Positions 29,936 to 40,920 of a DNA stretch of 64,000 bases are shown piece by piece. A program made the position numbers and the translations under genes. Numbering within the stretch: the first letter of the stretch is position 1; each line of letters begins with the position of its first letter. The stretch lies in the NCBI RefSeq assembly GCF_028389875.1, contig NC_084702.1, positions 71,335,582-71,399,581 of the forward strand, given 5' to 3'. The notes under the pieces were generated by a model, which was not told the DNA's origin, ran no database searches, and saw only the letters and a program-made list of their open reading frames with translations. The stretch comes from Rhea pennata (taxonomy: Eukaryota > Chordata > Aves > Rheiformes > Rheidae).

Positions 29936-31129
29936 GCCTCCCCCTCCCCACTGCCAGCCCCACTGGGGTGCTGGCACCTGCGTGGGGATGGGGTTAACCC
30001 TCCCCTTGCTGCCTCTCCCTGCGCAGCCCCTCTTGCAAGTCCTGCTGAGGTGCTGGCAACCATGTGGGGATGGGGTTAACCCCCCTCAATGCTTCCCCAT
30101 GCATGATACCCCCCCCATTTTTAGACTTACTGGGGTGCTGTCATCAGCGTGGGTTTGGGTTAACCTCATTCACTGCTTCCCCACACTCAGTGTCCCCCAT
30201 GTCCAGACTTATTGGGGTGCTGGCATCTGTGTGGGAATGGGGTTAACGCCCCTCATTGCTTCCCCAGTGGGAATGGGGTTAACGCCCCTCATTGCTTCCC
30301 CATGCATGGTGCCCCCCCTCTCCAGCCCCACTTAGTGCTGTAGCTCTGTGTGGGGAGGGAGTTAACCCTCCCCTTGCTGTCCCCCCCATGCACAGGCCCC
30401 GTTGCCAGCCCCACTGGGGTGCTGACACCTGTATGGGGATAAGGTGACAGCCTGCTCCCCCTGTCCAGCCCCACGAGGATATACTATTAGCCCCACACAT
30501 GCCCCATGGGGGAGAAGGGTTAACTCTCCCTCCTTACTGCGCTCCCTGTCACCAGCCCCATTGGGGGACACTGTCCCCTCAGATGGGGACTGTGGTTATC
30601 CCCTTCCTTGCTACCACCTCTAGCCCCACTAGGACACACTGTTATCTCCTGTTGGGGGGAGAAGAAGGGGTAACCCCTTTTTCCTCCTCAGCCATCCACC
30701 CCATTAGCATACACTGATACCAAAGTTGGGGGAGATTAACCCCTTCCTCACCACCCCGTCCAGCCCCATTAGGACGCATCATCATCCTCGAAAGTGGGAG
30801 AGAGAAAAAGGGTTAACCCACACCTTGGCACCCACTCCAGCCCCACTTGGACATGTCATTGCCCGCTATGGGGGAAAAGAAAGGGTTAACACTTTCATTC
30901 CCCTTTTGCCCCAGGGCCTTAGGGTTACACTATTGTCTCCAGGAGTGGTAGGTTTAACCCCTTCCTCTCCCTCTCCATCTCCATTGCAGTGTTACCCCCA
31001 TGGGGTACAGGGGCTAACCCCTTGTCCCCAGCCATCCAGCCCCATCAGGACACCCTATCACCCCATGGGTCAGAGGGGCTAAACATCCCTGGCAGCCCCA
31101 TCGGGATATCCTGTCACCCCATGAGGCAC
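29936..31129 (+). repeat. Degenerate arm of the DNAJB5 minisatellite
   Basis: Diverged copies of the same motif as the next feature (block 'ccagccccactggggtgctg...atggggttaaccc') recur every 50-80 bases, usually with GGTTAAC or GGCTAAC. Copies become more alike toward 31 kb. Reading frames through the block are repeat artefacts. Confidence 0.9.
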
Positions 31130-32200
31130 AGGAGTTAACCCTTCCAAGCCCCATCAGGACACCTTGTCAACCCATGGGGCAGAGGGGTTAACGTCCCCCC
31201 TCCAGCCCCATCGGGGCACCTTGTCAACCCATGGGGCAGAGGGGTTAACGTCCCCCCAAACCCATCGGGGCACCTTGTCAACCCATGGGACAGAGGGGTT
31301 AACGTCCCCCTCCAGCCCCATCGGGGCACCTTGTCAACCCATGGGGCAGAGGGGTTAACGTCCCCCCAGCCCCATCGGGGCACCTTGTCAACCCATGGGG
31401 CAGAGGGGTTAACGTCTCCCCCAGCCCGATCGGGACACCTTGTCAACCCATGGGGCAGAGGGGTTAACGTCCCCCTCCAGCCCGATCGGGACACCTTGTC
31501 AACCCATGGGGCAGAGGGGTTAACGTCCCCCTCCAGCCCCATCGGGGCACCTTGTCAACCCATGGGGCAGAGGGGTTAACGTCTCCCGCAGCCCTATTGG
31601 GACACCTTGTCAACCCATGGGGCAGAGGGGTTAACATCTCCCCCAGCCCCATCGGGGCACCTTGTCAACCCATGGGGCAGAGGGGTTAACATCTCCCCCA
31701 GCCCCATCGGGGCACCTTGTCAACCCATGGGGCAGAGGGGTTAACGTCCCCCTCCAGCCCCATCGGGGTACCTTGTCAACCCATGGGGCAGAGGGGTTAA
31801 CATCTCCCCCAGCCCCATCGGGGCACCTTGTCAACCCATGGGGCAGAGGGGTTAACGTCTCCCCAACCCCATCGGGGCACCTTGTCAACCCATGGGGCAG
31901 AGGGGTTAACGTCCCCCTCCAGCCCCATCGGGGTACCTTGTCAACCCATGGGGCAGAGGGGTTAACGTCCCCCTCCAGCCCCATCGGGGCACCTTGTCAA
32001 CCCATGGGGCAGAGGGGTTAACGTCCCCCTCCAGCCCCATCGGGGCACGTTGTCAACCCATGGGGCAGAGGGGTTAACGTCCCCCTCCAGCCCCATGGTG
32101 GTACCTTGTCAACCCATGGGGCAGAGGGGTTAACGTCCCCCCAACCCCATCGGGGCACTTTGTCAACCCATGGGGTAGCAGGGCTAACCCTCCCCACCCC
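31130..32200 (+). repeat. Homogenised 54-57 bp minisatellite array
   Basis: At least 18 near-identical units with GTTAAC spaced every 54-57 bases, from about 31187 to 32127, plus imperfect edge copies at about 31133 and 32183. Each unit carries 'ccatcggggcaccttgtc', 'aacccatggggcagagggg' and 'ttaacgtcccc'. Unit length varies mainly in the C-run after TTAACG. It lies in the first intron of DNAJB5, about 180 bp inside the exon 1 donor. Because most units are near a multiple of three, ORFs open on both strands; they are not genes. Spacing shows direct abutting units with no spacers, so it is not a CRISPR array. Confidence 0.97.
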
Positions 32201-32484
32201 GCCTCCTCGGGACCCCTTGTCACCCCACGGGAAGGAGCGGCTAAGCCATTCACGCAGGCCCGGCAGGCCGAGGCCGGTGCCGGTGCCGGGCTGCGCGGCC
32301 CCGGCGGGCTGCGGGGCGGGGGCAGCGCCGCAGCCCCCCCCACCGCGGGGTCCCGGTGCCGCCCGCCGCCCCCGGCACTCACCGCTCGCGCTGTCCCGGG
32401 GCGCCGCGCACTTGCCGAGCCGCCCCCCGCCCGCTCCCGGGCCTGCCCCCCCCCGGCCTCCGCCGCGCGGCCCCGCCCCCGCCG

Positions 32485-32492
32485 TGACGTCA
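32485..32492. promoter_or_regulatory. DNAJB5: CRE palindrome TGACGTCA
   Basis: A perfect 8-bp cAMP-response element lies inside the CpG island, among GC boxes (CCCCGCCCCC nearby). Confidence 0.6.
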
Positions 32493-32588
32493 GAGGAGTC
32501 CCGTCCGCGCGCCCCGCCCGCTGTCCGCCCCGCCCCGCCGCGCCCCGTTGGTCCCGGTGGGTGCCCGTCGCGCCGCACCGCGGCGCTC

Positions 32589-32713
32589 ATTGGTCAGACA
32601 GAGCGGGAAAGGCGGGGCGGCTCGCCCCGCCAGCCGGGCTCGCCCCGCCTCCTTCCCGAGGCGGCCCATTGGACAGTTTAAGCCGGCGCCGCCCCTCCTC
32701 GTGTTCTCATTGG
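32589..32713 (-). promoter_or_regulatory. DNAJB5: Three CCAAT boxes (NF-Y type)
   Basis: ATTGG on + at 32589-32593, 32668-32672 and 32709-32713 reads CCAAT on the DNAJB5 strand. GC boxes (GGGGCGG type) lie between them. This is a CpG-island promoter layout. Confidence 0.6.
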
Positions 32714-32756
32714 CCGACGGCGCTTTGCAACCGCCCACCCCACCGCGCCTCGGTGG

Positions 32757-32766
32757 CTTTTTATAG
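32757..32766 (-). promoter_or_regulatory. DNAJB5: TATA box CTATAAAAAG
   Basis: The - strand reads CTATAAAAAG, a canonical TATA box. It sits 27 bases downstream (in the gene direction) of a perfect heat-shock element and would place a start near 32730. Confidence 0.6.
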
Positions 32767-32792
32767 CGCCAGTCGCGGCGGAATTCCCTCGG

Positions 32793-32805
32793 GAATCTTC
32801 TGGAA
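32793..32805. promoter_or_regulatory. DNAJB5: Heat-shock element GAA-nn-TTC-nn-GAA
   Basis: GAATCTTCTGGAA is a perfect three-unit HSF1 site (alternating GAA/TTC with two-base spacers). It lies just upstream of the TATA box and next to a CRE, the typical layout of an inducible heat-shock promoter. This suits DNAJB5, an HSP40 gene. Confidence 0.7.
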
Positions 32806-32810
32806 GCCTG

Positions 32811-32818
32811 TGACGTCA
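32811..32818. promoter_or_regulatory. DNAJB5: CRE palindrome TGACGTCA, promoter-proximal
   Basis: A second perfect CRE, five bases beyond the heat-shock element. With the CRE at 32485 it brackets the promoter. Confidence 0.6.
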
Positions 32819-32829
32819 CTGAGGCGCAG

Positions 32830-35800
32830 CGCGTGCCGGTGGGGGTGGGGCGCGTGGCTGCCGCTGGGTGCAGTGTCCACCCCACACGCCGGGGTTGGGG
32901 CTGGGCCTGGTGGGCCCCTCAGGGCTGGGGTGGGTAGGAGGCACCTTTCTCTCTCCCCTGGTGCGGGCCTAGGACCTGTTGGGGAGTTGCAGTGGCCCTG
33001 TGAGGTGGTATCTGTGTCCCACAGCTGTTCCCTCTCTAGATTGCCCACACCCGTGGCAGCTCTGGGCAAGGGATGTGTCCACCCTCTGCCGGGTGGACCT
33101 GGTGGGTCTGCTGAGGGTGTTGTGGGACTGCCTGTCCTGGTGCCAGTGGCTGTTTGCGCTTGGAGCTATGCAGGCTTGTACTTGTAGGGCAGGGCTTCCC
33201 CAGTTCATGAGGCTCCTGTTGCCACTGCTTTTACTAGCTGATGCTGAAGCATGTTTCTTGCTGTTTTGGTGTTAGAAGCAGTTTGGCAGAGCTCAGAGGT
33301 GCTTCACGGGCCTCAGGCCTGTCCCAGGATGAGAAATTGGAAAGAAAGCTTACTGGGAGCAGGTTCACTGAAGGGTGAAGTTCCCCAGAAAAGAAGGGAG
33401 CAAACATCCATGGGAGGTAGGAACAAATGTGAGTCGTCTCCTCACCCTGTACAAGGTGTGCTCCTTATTGCCCAGCTATGCTGGTGAGCTTGCAGGACAG
33501 CACGTACTTCCTCAAAGCCCTGCCTGCCTTAAGGCAGTGCCTGGCTGCACATACACCTGGCTGGGCTGGGCTGGGAGTGGGAGCGAGCCCTGTGGAGTCA
33601 CTGTGTGGGGCCCTTCTGGGAGCTGCTCAGCTGCTGTTGTTTGGAGGGTGTGTGACCGGAACAATGTGTGAACATCTGGTCCCTGGGGACAGTGCTCTAC
33701 CTGCATCAGACACTGACTCACTGAGGAGTGAGTCCCATTGCAGCAGGGGCTTTTCTGTCAGAGTGTCAGTGGAGACACCTTGGCCCAGAAAGGGCAAAAA
33801 GGTTTGCCTAGGGGTTTGGAGCCCTAAATGCTTTCTGGCCAAGCTGAGAGCCATCTATTCTAACCGTGTTCTGCATGTGGGCATTTCTTAGGGATCTTTT
33901 TCACTGGAACAATCCATCAGCCCCTCTGAAATCCAGATCATGTGTGAGTTCAGAGGCTGTATTTAAAATACAGGTCCTAATCTCTTCATCAGTGGAAGTG
34001 CCTGAAGCTGTGGTTCTGTGTAGCAGAGCTAAGTAAGCTCCCAGAGCAGTCCCTGTGCAAACCTGCATCATGATTTCCTGTTGAGGGAGCAATGTGTTTG
34101 GGTTTTTTTGCAATCTGAGTCATCTTGATCTTTCTGTATCCCTGGCTGGAGTTAGACCTGGAGTGGAGGCAAGCTGCTGTTCCAACACTGCAGCCACACA
34201 TGTGGGCCCCTTTGCAGAGCCTTGTTGGTGTGGTTTGGCCTGTCCATGCTGTGCTAATTGCCTGCTTGGATGACCAAGGCTAGAGGTGGTGGTGTAAGGT
34301 GATCTATGTGGCCTCCACTTTGAGAAGAGGAGCCAAACCCCTCTCTGGCCAGTGTGAATGCTCACCCTGTCCTGTCACAGTCAGCAGAGCAGGGACAGAC
34401 GTGCTGTTTGCAGCCTGCACTCCATTGCTTCCATCCTGCGTGCAAGCAGGGAGATGGAAGATTGCGCGTTCTGTCCCTGCTTCCAGCCACTTGACACAGC
34501 ATGCTACTGGAGGCAGCTTCCCTCTGACCTGCCAGAGTGACTTGCAGCATCTGCTCCTGTGTCCTGAGCTACTGGAAAAAACTTTCATTGCTCTCCTGCT
34601 CCTCTTTCAGTGAATGGTTATAGTGGGGGAAGAACTTGGATGGCACAGCTTGAAGGTTCCATCTCACATGGCCACAAGCTCTGCTCAGATTGGGGCTGGA
34701 CCTTGACATGCTGGGGTCACAGTGGGCTAGAGGTAGCTGTCTTGGGAGGGGAAGGAGGACTGCACTGTGACACCAGCCTTTAGGAACTGTCTGGAGTCAG
34801 TGTCTTTGCTTTTGGTCTAGGAAACCTGTTAATCTCCAGGGAAAAAAAGCCCATCTCCTCTCCCTGTAGAGATAACCTCATGGCTGCAGAGTGTCAGCAG
34901 CTCGTGGGTGTGAGCACTACTCCCAGGCTGTGCTGGAAGCACAGAGACCTTGTCCCTGACAGGGGATGTTCTTCCCTGGTGTCATTGCTCTGGCTGTGGG
35001 GAAGGAGGCAGGTTGTGTGCTTGGGTGTGCTGGATCTCAGCTGGAACACGGTACCTGTACGTTTCCCTTCATGGCTGTTAAATGCCAGCTCACAGAGGTT
35101 GGGAGGCTGTCGCTTCTTAGTGCTGTTGCACATCTTGTGACACTTGGATATTCTGCCTGAACCCTGCTCCAGGCAAGAAAAACTTCATTCTTCTTTCGGA
35201 ATCACTGTGGCTTACTCCAGTCTGGCTGTAGAGGAGTACTTGGCTCGTCTCTAGAGCCAGAATGCTGCCCACCCACAGTGAAAGCCCAATTTTGATCTAA
35301 AAAGCTTCTGAGTTTGAATCTGAAGGAGACATGGTGTGAATGAGGCTATTAATATGGCAGTTGCTGTGAGTGTAGAGTGCCATGCTTCTGTAATTTCTGG
35401 ATACTTCCTCTTAGTTGGGGAGATATTTGAATTGAGACACTTCTGGGTTAATGACTTGTTCTTTCCATGTGGCAGCACCAGTCTCCTCCCTGTCCTTTCT
35501 TAGGATGGGACTAGTGTCTCTGACATGCAGAATGTGAGTAGCCTTCCAGGCTCCTCCTTTTTCCCATGAAGTGTTTATAAAGCATCTCTGAACTAAAAAA
35601 TCAATATTTTCATTGTACTATCTGCATAGTGTCTGAGTCATCGTAATATTAAACCACTACTTACTGTTACCTGTTATCTGTCTGTCTTGCTGTCTGTTTG
35701 CTCTGGTATCCATGCACCACTGGAGGAACTGCTGCTCTTGTCTCCAAAGGCTTGTGCCATTCATCCAGTGCAGTGTCCCGGGCTTGCATACTCTTCCCAT

Positions 35801-36140
35801 GCTACTTCCCGAGCTTTAATAGCCAAAGGCAATGGGGATTCTGGGATAGAGCTAATATGGACCACATCTGTGTGATTGTGATTTGTTTGGTGTTCAGCCT
35901 TTGTGAGCTGAAACAACACAAGGGCAAAGAGAGCATGCAATTTGGCTCAGGAGCCTGTGGCAGCAAGACCCCAGGGGCTGAATGCAGCTTGTGTGCCACT
36001 GAAAGCCAGGCAGGAGAGAGGTGAGCAGAGATCACAACCTCCTGCTTTAGGTGCTGTGCCTGACTGTAGATGTTTTAACAAAAACTGCTCTCCTTTCTTC
36101 ACAGCCTGCGTCTACCTAGAACATCCGGCTCCCTTTTAAA
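32830..36140. other. Intergenic, DNAJB5 upstream flank
   Basis: CpG density drops off after about 32.9 kb. I find no recognisable coding sequence on either strand. A divergent noncoding transcript from the CpG island is possible but not shown by the sequence. Confidence 0.6.
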
Positions 36141-36149
36141 GTAGAGCTA

Positions 36150-36440
36150 GGAAAGTGCAGGGAAGGGTGACATGAATAATTAAAGGTATGAAGCAGCTTC
36201 CATACAAGGAACAATTACATAAACTAGTTCCCTTCCGTCTGGGGGAAGAGATGACTGAAGGAAGCATGACGGAGAATAATAAAATCATGTGTAGCTGGGG
36301 GGGAGGTGAGCAGGGAAAGACTGCTTGAGCTCTCTTCCCATAAAGAGCCTGCGTGGCATCACGTGCTGAAATGGGCAGTGGCATCTCAGGGCAGGAGCAT
36401 GTTTTTTTTGAAGCAGTATGAAATTAACCTGTGGAAGTGC
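36150..36440 (+). repeat. Ancient CR1-type LINE fragment (3' part)
   Basis: Recognisable blocks in sense order are 'aataattaaaggtatgaagc', 'agcttccatacaaggaac', 'agaataataaaatcatg' and 'gaaattaacctgtggaa'. These follow the conserved 3' region of old amniote CR1 elements with many changes. No intact reading frame remains. Confidence 0.45.
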
Positions 36441-37980
36441 CAGCCTTGCTGTGTGTGTAAGGTTGGAAAAAACTTGCCTGGGATCAAAAGGCAACTAAGC
36501 AAATTTCTGGAAAGAAAACCCAGAGAAGACTGGTGAGCACAAACGATGGTGCTTCTGGCTCAGGAGATCTCGGGCTACAGATTGCTGGAGTGTGGGAGCA
36601 TGTTGTGGGGAAGCAGTGAGATGTGCTCAACTTGACCTTAAGCTCTTCCCAAGGCCTTCTCTGGCCTGTCCCAGAGAGTGGGGAGCTCAGGAACCTCTGT
36701 CTTGAGCAGCAGGGAAATTTTTCTGTTTAAAATATATTACATTATTACTTGGGTGTTTGAAGATCAAAGCAGCATATGTGGACACTAAGCCATGCAACTT
36801 CCTTCCCAAGTGTTAGGTTCTAAGTGAATTCATCGTTGGTATGACACTGCTGCAAAGGTCCAAAGGAGACTTCTGACACTGCCACAACCTCCCGAGCTGG
36901 AGGAGATGTGGGGAGCTGAGGTGCCATTTCCCATCCCTGAGGGAGACTGAGTCAGTCTTTCTGGGCTGTGACAGGCAGCCTGGCAGAGCACTGAACCTGG
37001 GCTGCTGCTGGATGTGCTTCTGGTGATGGAAGGAGCTGGGATGTGCTGGGGCTATGCCTTCGGCAGGCAGTGTGAATGTGGCCCTGGTGCTGTGCACCCC
37101 TTTGCCTGTCTTGGCTTGCTTACTGGCTGCTGAGGCATTGCTTGGCCTTCATCCCCAGGATGTAGGACAGACCCAGGGGACAGATGCTGCCTTTGGTTCT
37201 GCCACCCCTGCGGAGTGTGGTTGGCAGAGGTCTGCCAGGAGCTTTTAGCAGATGAGAGCTCAACCTGCCTGGGGTATGCAGACCTTGACTTGGCTCAGTG
37301 GACAAGGCAGGAGTACGGGTGCAGTCGTGCACGCAGGGGAGCCCTTTCCCACCGACGTGGTGTCTGTGGCCCTGCTCGGACTCCCCTGCTGCAACACAGC
37401 ACAGGGAAGTCTCTGGGAGCTGTGGCTCGGTGAGCTTGAGAGATTCATCTGAGGACACTGGGCTTGGCAGCAGCAAGGTTTGTACTCAGTTCTCCACAGC
37501 TAGAGCAGCGCCCACGTATTTGGTGCTGTCTCTCCTTCCTGCCTGTTCCCGTCCCTGGAGATACCGCCCTCCTTTTCCCTCACCCAGAGCTGCCAGATGA
37601 GGGAAGAGCTGCGAAACATAAATGCCCAGGATTTTCCTGGGATTAATGCTGTGCTCTCACCTTCTGGTGCTCTGGTTGTGGCCCGAGGTTGATGTGACTC
37701 CAAGGTGGTAGTAGTGGGTCAGCTTCCAGGTCAGCTTTGGTCTTCATCCCTGCAAAAAATTCGTGTCTATACAGGTGAGCCCTTCCCCATGGGCATGGAG
37801 ACCTCGTACCTTGGGGCTAATTTTAGCCCCTGGCCCATCCACTGAGGAAGCCACTAAAGTGGTTCTAATCACTAAAGTGATTCTCACCAGCTCCTGGTAA
37901 CCCTGACTTTGTTGCTAGCCCCAGTGTGAGGCAGGCTTGTGCCTCTTCAGCTCTGGATGCTAGTGGTTGTTAGGGGGTCC
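36441..37980. other. Intergenic, nothing recognised
   Basis: Mixed-composition sequence with short ORFs only and no repeat or gene that I can name. Confidence 0.6.
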
Positions 37981-37984
37981 TCAG

Positions 37985-38200
37985 GGGATCATCTAAACTA
38001 CACTACATCTAGTCTAAACTCCTGCTTAAAACAGGGTCAGCCAGGAGATCAGACCAGGTTGCTTAGGACTTTACCCAGGCTGGCCTTGAAAACTTCCAAG
38101 GACAAAGACAGCACTAGAGGAGCTTGTTTTAGCAGCCTCTTCCATGTCCTCATGGCACTCTGTCTCATCAGAACCTCCCTGGTCTCTTGAGGCTGAGCAA
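37985..38200 (-). repeat. Diverged CR1 LINE fragment
   Basis: In antisense it keeps 'atcatct', 'ctcctgcttaaaacagggtc', 'ccaggttgcttaggacttta' and 'gccttgaaaacttccaagga', then the region matching 'gagactccacaacctctctgg' of CR1. It is more diverged than the copy at 45.4 kb. Confidence 0.7.
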
Positions 38201-40479
38201 GAGGAAGGAGATAGAAGCAGCTATTAGTGCTAATGATATTTAATTTGTCCTCTCTGGCTGGTGCTGAAGATGTTGGCCGCTGCCTCACGCTGCCATCGCG
38301 CTACTGGCGGCAGAGCTGACTGCTCTGCTCTGCGCTGTGCACCTGTGGGGGTGGCATAATGAGCTGTGTCCTTGTCTCAACCTGCCGCTTCCTCTCCTGG
38401 CGATGTCTGTGCTGCCAGCTGGGCTATTTTTTTTTTTATTCCTGTCTCTATTCTCGAGTGGTTCCCAGCCGGTGCTGGCATGTTGCCCTTGTGTCACAGG
38501 AATGGGCCCCCACCGGAGACCTCTTCTCATGCTGACCTTTGTGAGTGCTCTGTAATGAGCCTGTCAGAGTTCTCCTGTCATATGCATCTAGCACGTGGAG
38601 GAGATGTGAGTGTCTCTGAGTGGCAGTGGGCAGCAGCATGTGGGAGGATGCAGTCCTCTGCAGCGCCCAGAAACTCCTCTGGAGAGGCCGAAGCCTGAGG
38701 GCGGGGGATGTGGGAGTGGGATGAAATGACTGACTGGAGACTGCTGCAGCGCTTAGGACAGGGCTGTTCTAGGGCAAAGCAAGGCTCTCGCAGGCAAATC
38801 CTGCTTCTGGGTGCCTTGATTTGGGGCCTGACCTCCCCAGTTGCTCCTGCTTTGAAACACCAATATACCTATCTAAACTGGGCACATGGGGTGGGAAAGC
38901 CCCTCCTGAGAGCAGTCTCTGTAAGCCTGCAGTCTGAGCAGGTGAAAGACAAGGGAGGATGTGTCCCCATCCCTGTCTGCAGTAACTGAGGTGTGAACAT
39001 AGTGAGTTGTCCCAGGTTGCTACAGGAATCAAATAACAGATAGAGGACTTGAATCTAGAGCCCTCAAACCCTAATCTATTAGTTGAGACACTCTGAGGTG
39101 TGTTGGTAGCTGAGCCCTGGCAGTGCTTCTGCAGCCTTTGCATCCTCCCGACTACCCATCTATAACCTCACGCATCCCCCAAGAGGGGAGCCCAGCCCTA
39201 CTGTAAGAAGCCTGAGTAGCACTGGTCACCTCTAGGGACCATGTGCACGTTGAAGCAGTGTGCTGGAGCTTGTCTTGGTTTGATTTTAAATTCCAGCCTT
39301 TGGTACTTGCTTTGTTTTTCTCAGCAAGTGTCCTGTAGCACCTGATAGCTTCTTCTTCGGGGAGGAGGGGAGATCTTACCTTGTTTCTTCTTAAGCAAGT
39401 TACTTTCAGTGATCTTTTGGGTGCCAAACACACTGAGATCTCTTAGTTTCTCTAATTACCATGTAATCTGGGGAGTTTTAGCCTTAAATATATCCTGAGT
39501 CCCTGCTTTCCAGGCATGGGCATCTACAGGTTTCCTTAGCAGGGATGCTGGCCCTGGTGATTGTGGCTGTGCCAGACTGTTCTCATCCCTTCTTTCAGTC
39601 TATGTTTATTAGTCCCTCTGATCTTGCTGCTGCTTGAGCATCCTGTCTCCTTGGTCCAGGGAAAACATGGACAGTGGGCAGGTAAAGCAGCGAAGATTCC
39701 CTTTACAGAAGGAAGAGGGGAAGAAGGAGTACTCCTAAGTACCACCTCTGGAGTGTTGGAGGATGCTGAGATACCCTGTTTGTGTTCCTGCAACCCAGAT
39801 CGATGGCCCTTAGCCAACATTGGGCCAGGAGGAGCATGCAAAGGGGAGCTGCTGGCTGGTGGACATGTGACTTGGCATCAGCCTTTCTCAAATGAATGGG
39901 GCTCCTCTGCTGAGAGACATTTGTGGTGGGCTTTCTGTGCACAGGTTTTGATGGATGTCTTGCCCATCCCCTTGGGGAAGAGAGATCTACCTTGTCTGGG
40001 TAGCCTTGAAGGCGCATGAACAGCTGCTGTCGTGCTTCTTCTGCAGTTGGTCAGGGTGAGATTGGGCTCCTATTTGTTGTGCTACTGCAAGGTGTCCCTG
40101 GAGCCTGAGATAAAGCCGGCTGTGGTCGTCTCCGGCCAGCCGGTCACCTGTTTCATTCTGGCGTGCTGGCTCGGCTGCAGGGACTGGGTCAGCTATGCTC
40201 ACAGGAGATGCTCAGCACAATGCCAGTGGTGAGCTCTGGACAAACCAAAACCCAGTGGCAGCAAGGATGAAGGGGAAGCAGAGGCCAGCTTTGTATCTCA
40301 GCCCAGTTGGGGATGGCAGTGTGTTAAGGTTAAAGAGAGAACTGGGAAATGTTATGCTCCAAGTTGTTTGGAAGAGAGTAAGCCAAGAGAAGAAAGTTAT
40401 GGGGCTGTGGAGCTAGGAAGAGAGCAAGGAAAGCAGCAGCAGCATCTCTGCGTGGTGACAGACTGGAAGAATTAGTGCT
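38201..40479. other. Intergenic, nothing recognised
   Basis: No gene, RNA or clear repeat identified on either strand. Confidence 0.55.
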
Positions 40480-40920
40480 GTAGCGAATATGACCTCAAAC
40501 CAATTCCCCCTTTGCCTCAGTCTTCAGCGAGAGCAGTAGCACTGAATGTACAGCCCAAAGCAGGGTAGATAGTGGGAGGGAGGTGGGGAGGAGAAATTGT
40601 TACTGCTGGAGCAGAACAAAAACTCCAAGTGCTCAATGTGCTCGAGCTGGAGAGACAGGCTGAACTCCGCTGCGGGCCCCGGCAGAGCTGCCACATGCTG
40701 ACACAATTGCAGGTCTCCTCTTTAGCAAACCACCATCTTTAATGCATTAAATTGGACTGGTATTGAATGACTAGGGCATAGCAAATGCAGAACCTATGTT
40801 TAAGAAAGGGAAAAGTGATGTGGATAAATATGAGCCCACGTATCTGGCCTCAAATACTGGGTAAGGTTGAGGAGAAATAAGTAAGGAATATTCAAAGTGA
40901 AATTGAAATAAAATTCAGTG
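40480..40920 (+). repeat. Ancient CR1-type ORF2 remnant
   Basis: Blocks such as 'ctttagcaaaccaccatc', 'gcatagcaaatgcagaacct', 'atgtttaagaaagggaaaa' and 'aaatactgggtaaggttgag' match, in order, the reverse-transcriptase region of old CR1 elements on the + strand. The frame is destroyed by substitutions and indels. Confidence 0.5.

Larger units (their letters stand above)
32383..32730 (-). other. DNAJB5: DNAJB5 5' noncoding exon in CpG island
   Basis: On the - strand a strong donor (GCGAGCG/GTGAGT, first intron base at 32382) ends a very CpG-rich stretch. The exon would start near 32550 if transcription is driven by the CCAAT/GC boxes, or near 32730 if driven by the TATA box at 32757. It has no clear coding content and is taken as 5'UTR that splices to exon 2, giving the 347-residue form. 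Confidence 0.55.

Noticed and set aside
31130-32200. CRISPR-like regular repeat array
   Set aside because: The units abut directly with no unique spacers, the genome is a vertebrate's, and no cas genes are present.
31130-32200. Interstitial telomere repeat (GGGGTTAAC resembles GGGTTA)
   Set aside because: The motif occurs once per unit of about 55 bp, not as tandem TTAGGG, so it is a minisatellite word.
31135-32590. Long ORFs on both strands with repeating MGLEGDVNPSAPWV or HGAEGLTSP peptides
   Set aside because: They are translations of the minisatellite. Unit lengths near a multiple of three keep frames open on both strands, and the block is intronic.
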